Assembly (NCBI GenBank): GCA_012511315.1
Contig: JAAZGI010000278.1
Span: forward strand, 1 to 6,970
Origin: Clostridium sp.
Lineage (GTDB): Bacteria > Bacillota > Clostridia > Clostridiales > Clostridiaceae
DNA length: 6,970 nucleotides
Direction: 5' to 3'
This document shows, in pieces, positions 6,109-6,970 of the stretch. The notes below the pieces were generated by a model. That model did not search any database. It worked only from the letters and a program-made list of their open reading frames with translations, and had not been told where the DNA came from. Position 1 is the first letter of the stretch; the number at the start of each line of letters is the position of its first letter. The translations under genes and the position numbers were made by a program.

Positions 6109-6970
6109 TTAATCCGTAAGCTGTAGCAAAGGAAGGTTGATAATAAACAAAGCCCCCCCATCAGGCGAGACGTTCTGAGCTCTTACAGCCCCTCCGTGGC
6201 GCTCTACCGCCGCTTGAGCTATGGATAGGCCAATCCCATGACCGCCTCGCGGTCCCTTGGAAAAGCGCTGGAAAACCACTTCCTCGCTACCCGGTTCAAG
6301 GCCGGGGCCATCATCTTCTACACATATCACAATATCCTCCCCTTGGATTTGTCCTGATAACCGAATCACCGAATCCGCATAGCGAATCCCATTGGATAGC
6401 AAATTATTTAGGGCTCGAACCATTTCTTCATAGTAGACTGAAATTTCAAGATCATCCTTTACTTCAACTTCAATCACTTTTTCTTGAATTCTAGCATCGT
6501 TGGCCACTTGTTCTCTCGACTCCAAAAGTAATTCCGAGAGTCGAATCTTCGTCTTTTCTTTAAGAAGACTTTCATTGGACTCAATTCTCGAAAGATATAA
6601 TATATCCTCCACCAAATGCTCCAACTTTTCTGATTCTTCTAAAATTACATCCGCCGCTTCCATTTTGTCAAATACCCCAAACTTTATCCCTTCTGCATAC
6701 CCACGAATACCTGTTAACGGTGTCCTTAACTCATGGGACACATTTTGAAAGAAGGTCTTTTGATTGGCGTGATAATCTTTTAGCTGCTCAGCTGCTTCAT
6801 TCAAAGAATTGTTTAAATCTGATAACTCTTGCTCCTGTAAATGAAGGTTTTCACCTTTAAAATCACCTGATCCCAGTCGACTGGCTAAACCTTGTAGTCT
6901 ACCGATTGGCTCAGCTAAGCGCCTTGATAAATAGCGCACAAGAAAGAAGGTTAAGATTAAAACCGGTCCC
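6109..6970 (-). CDS. Membrane sensor histidine kinase (C-terminal part; 5' end outside window)
   Basis: The transmitter half of a two-component sensor kinase, which autophosphorylates on histidine and passes the phosphate to a response regulator. The frame stays open to the right edge. The first visible residues (GPVLILTFFLV) look like the end of a membrane helix, so the GTG at 6939 is an internal codon and not the start. Counting from that codon, a HAMP linker with the AEPI motif covers about 1-50. The HisKA H-box NVSHELRTPLTG follows with phospho-acceptor His69. The ATPase domain has the N-box NNLLSNGIRYA at 178-188, G1 DDGPG at 209-213, the F-box FQRF, and G2 GHGIGL at 233-238. All catalytic boxes are intact. 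The sensing domain and any partner regulator gene would lie beyond the right edge. The architecture is like BaeS/PhoR-type kinases, but the signal cannot be told. Confidence 0.95.
   Translation of the reverse strand, partial: GPVLILTFFLVRYLSRRLAEPIGRLQGLASRLGSGDFKGENLHLQEQELSDLNNSLNEAAEQLKDYHANQKTFFQNVSHELRTPLTGIRGYAEGIKFGVFDKMEAADVILEESEKLEHLVEDILYLSRIESNESLLKEKTKIRLSELLLESREQVANDARIQEKVIEVEVKDDLEISVYYEEMVRALNNLLSNGIRYADSVIRLSGQIQGEDIVICVEDDGPGLEPGSEEVVFQRFSKGPRGGHGIGLSIAQAAVERHGGAVRAQNVSPDGGALFIINLPLLQLTD

Noticed and set aside
6109..6939. A complete, soluble 276-residue kinase starting at GTG 6939
   Set aside because: The frame continues to the right edge through membrane-helix-like residues, and a HAMP linker normally follows such a helix, so the gene is cut by the window and not naturally short.
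1..6970. CRISPR arrays, tRNA or rRNA genes, insertion sequences, prophage or defence genes
   Set aside because: No regularly spaced repeats, no cloverleaf-like sequences, no transposase or phage motifs; the gene content is ordinary core metabolism and regulation.

Overview
The window reads as a chromosomal housekeeping segment from a low-to-moderate GC Gram-positive bacterium, most likely of the class Clostridia. The evidence is the tilS-hpt-ftsH gene order, the strong AAGGAGG-type ribosome binding sites, the use of GTG/TTG starts, and a formate-tetrahydrofolate ligase gene close by. An acetogen-like or amino-acid-fermenting relative (for example Eubacteriaceae) would fit, but that is inference and the species cannot be named from this sequence. 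All supported genes lie on the minus strand, so transcription runs from high to low coordinates.

Layout in the direction of transcription: (1) At the right edge lies the C-terminal part of a membrane sensor histidine kinase (6970 to 6109), whose 5' end is outside the window. (2) A 250-base gap holds an AT-rich hairpin just after the kinase, a perfect 15-bp stem-loop that probably ends the kinase transcript, and a very good sigma-A promoter. (3) That promoter drives tilS-hpt-ftsH (about 5857 to 1982). These genes are packed with an 11-base overlap and then a one-base TAATG overlap, so they should be translationally coupled. (4) A 241-base gap without a clear terminator carries short repeats, a weak promoter candidate and a doubtful 25-codon ORF. 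(5) A small FlK-like acyl-CoA thioesterase follows (1740 to 1366). (6) After 47 bases comes fhs, formate-tetrahydrofolate ligase, which runs off the left edge with 439 codons visible.

Functionally, TilS matures the AUA-reading isoleucine tRNA, Hpt salvages hypoxanthine and guanine, FtsH degrades membrane and regulatory proteins, and Fhs feeds formate into the tetrahydrofolate one-carbon pool. The thioesterase is the least understood gene; its catalytic Thr-Glu-His triad is present with the same spacing as in FlK.

I found no RNA genes, CRISPR arrays, insertion sequences, phage genes, frameshifts or broken genes. I see no convincing new biological system here. The points worth a second look are the thioesterase and its placement, an atypical Walker A loop in FtsH, the mis-startable tilS gene and the structure of the two intergenic gaps.
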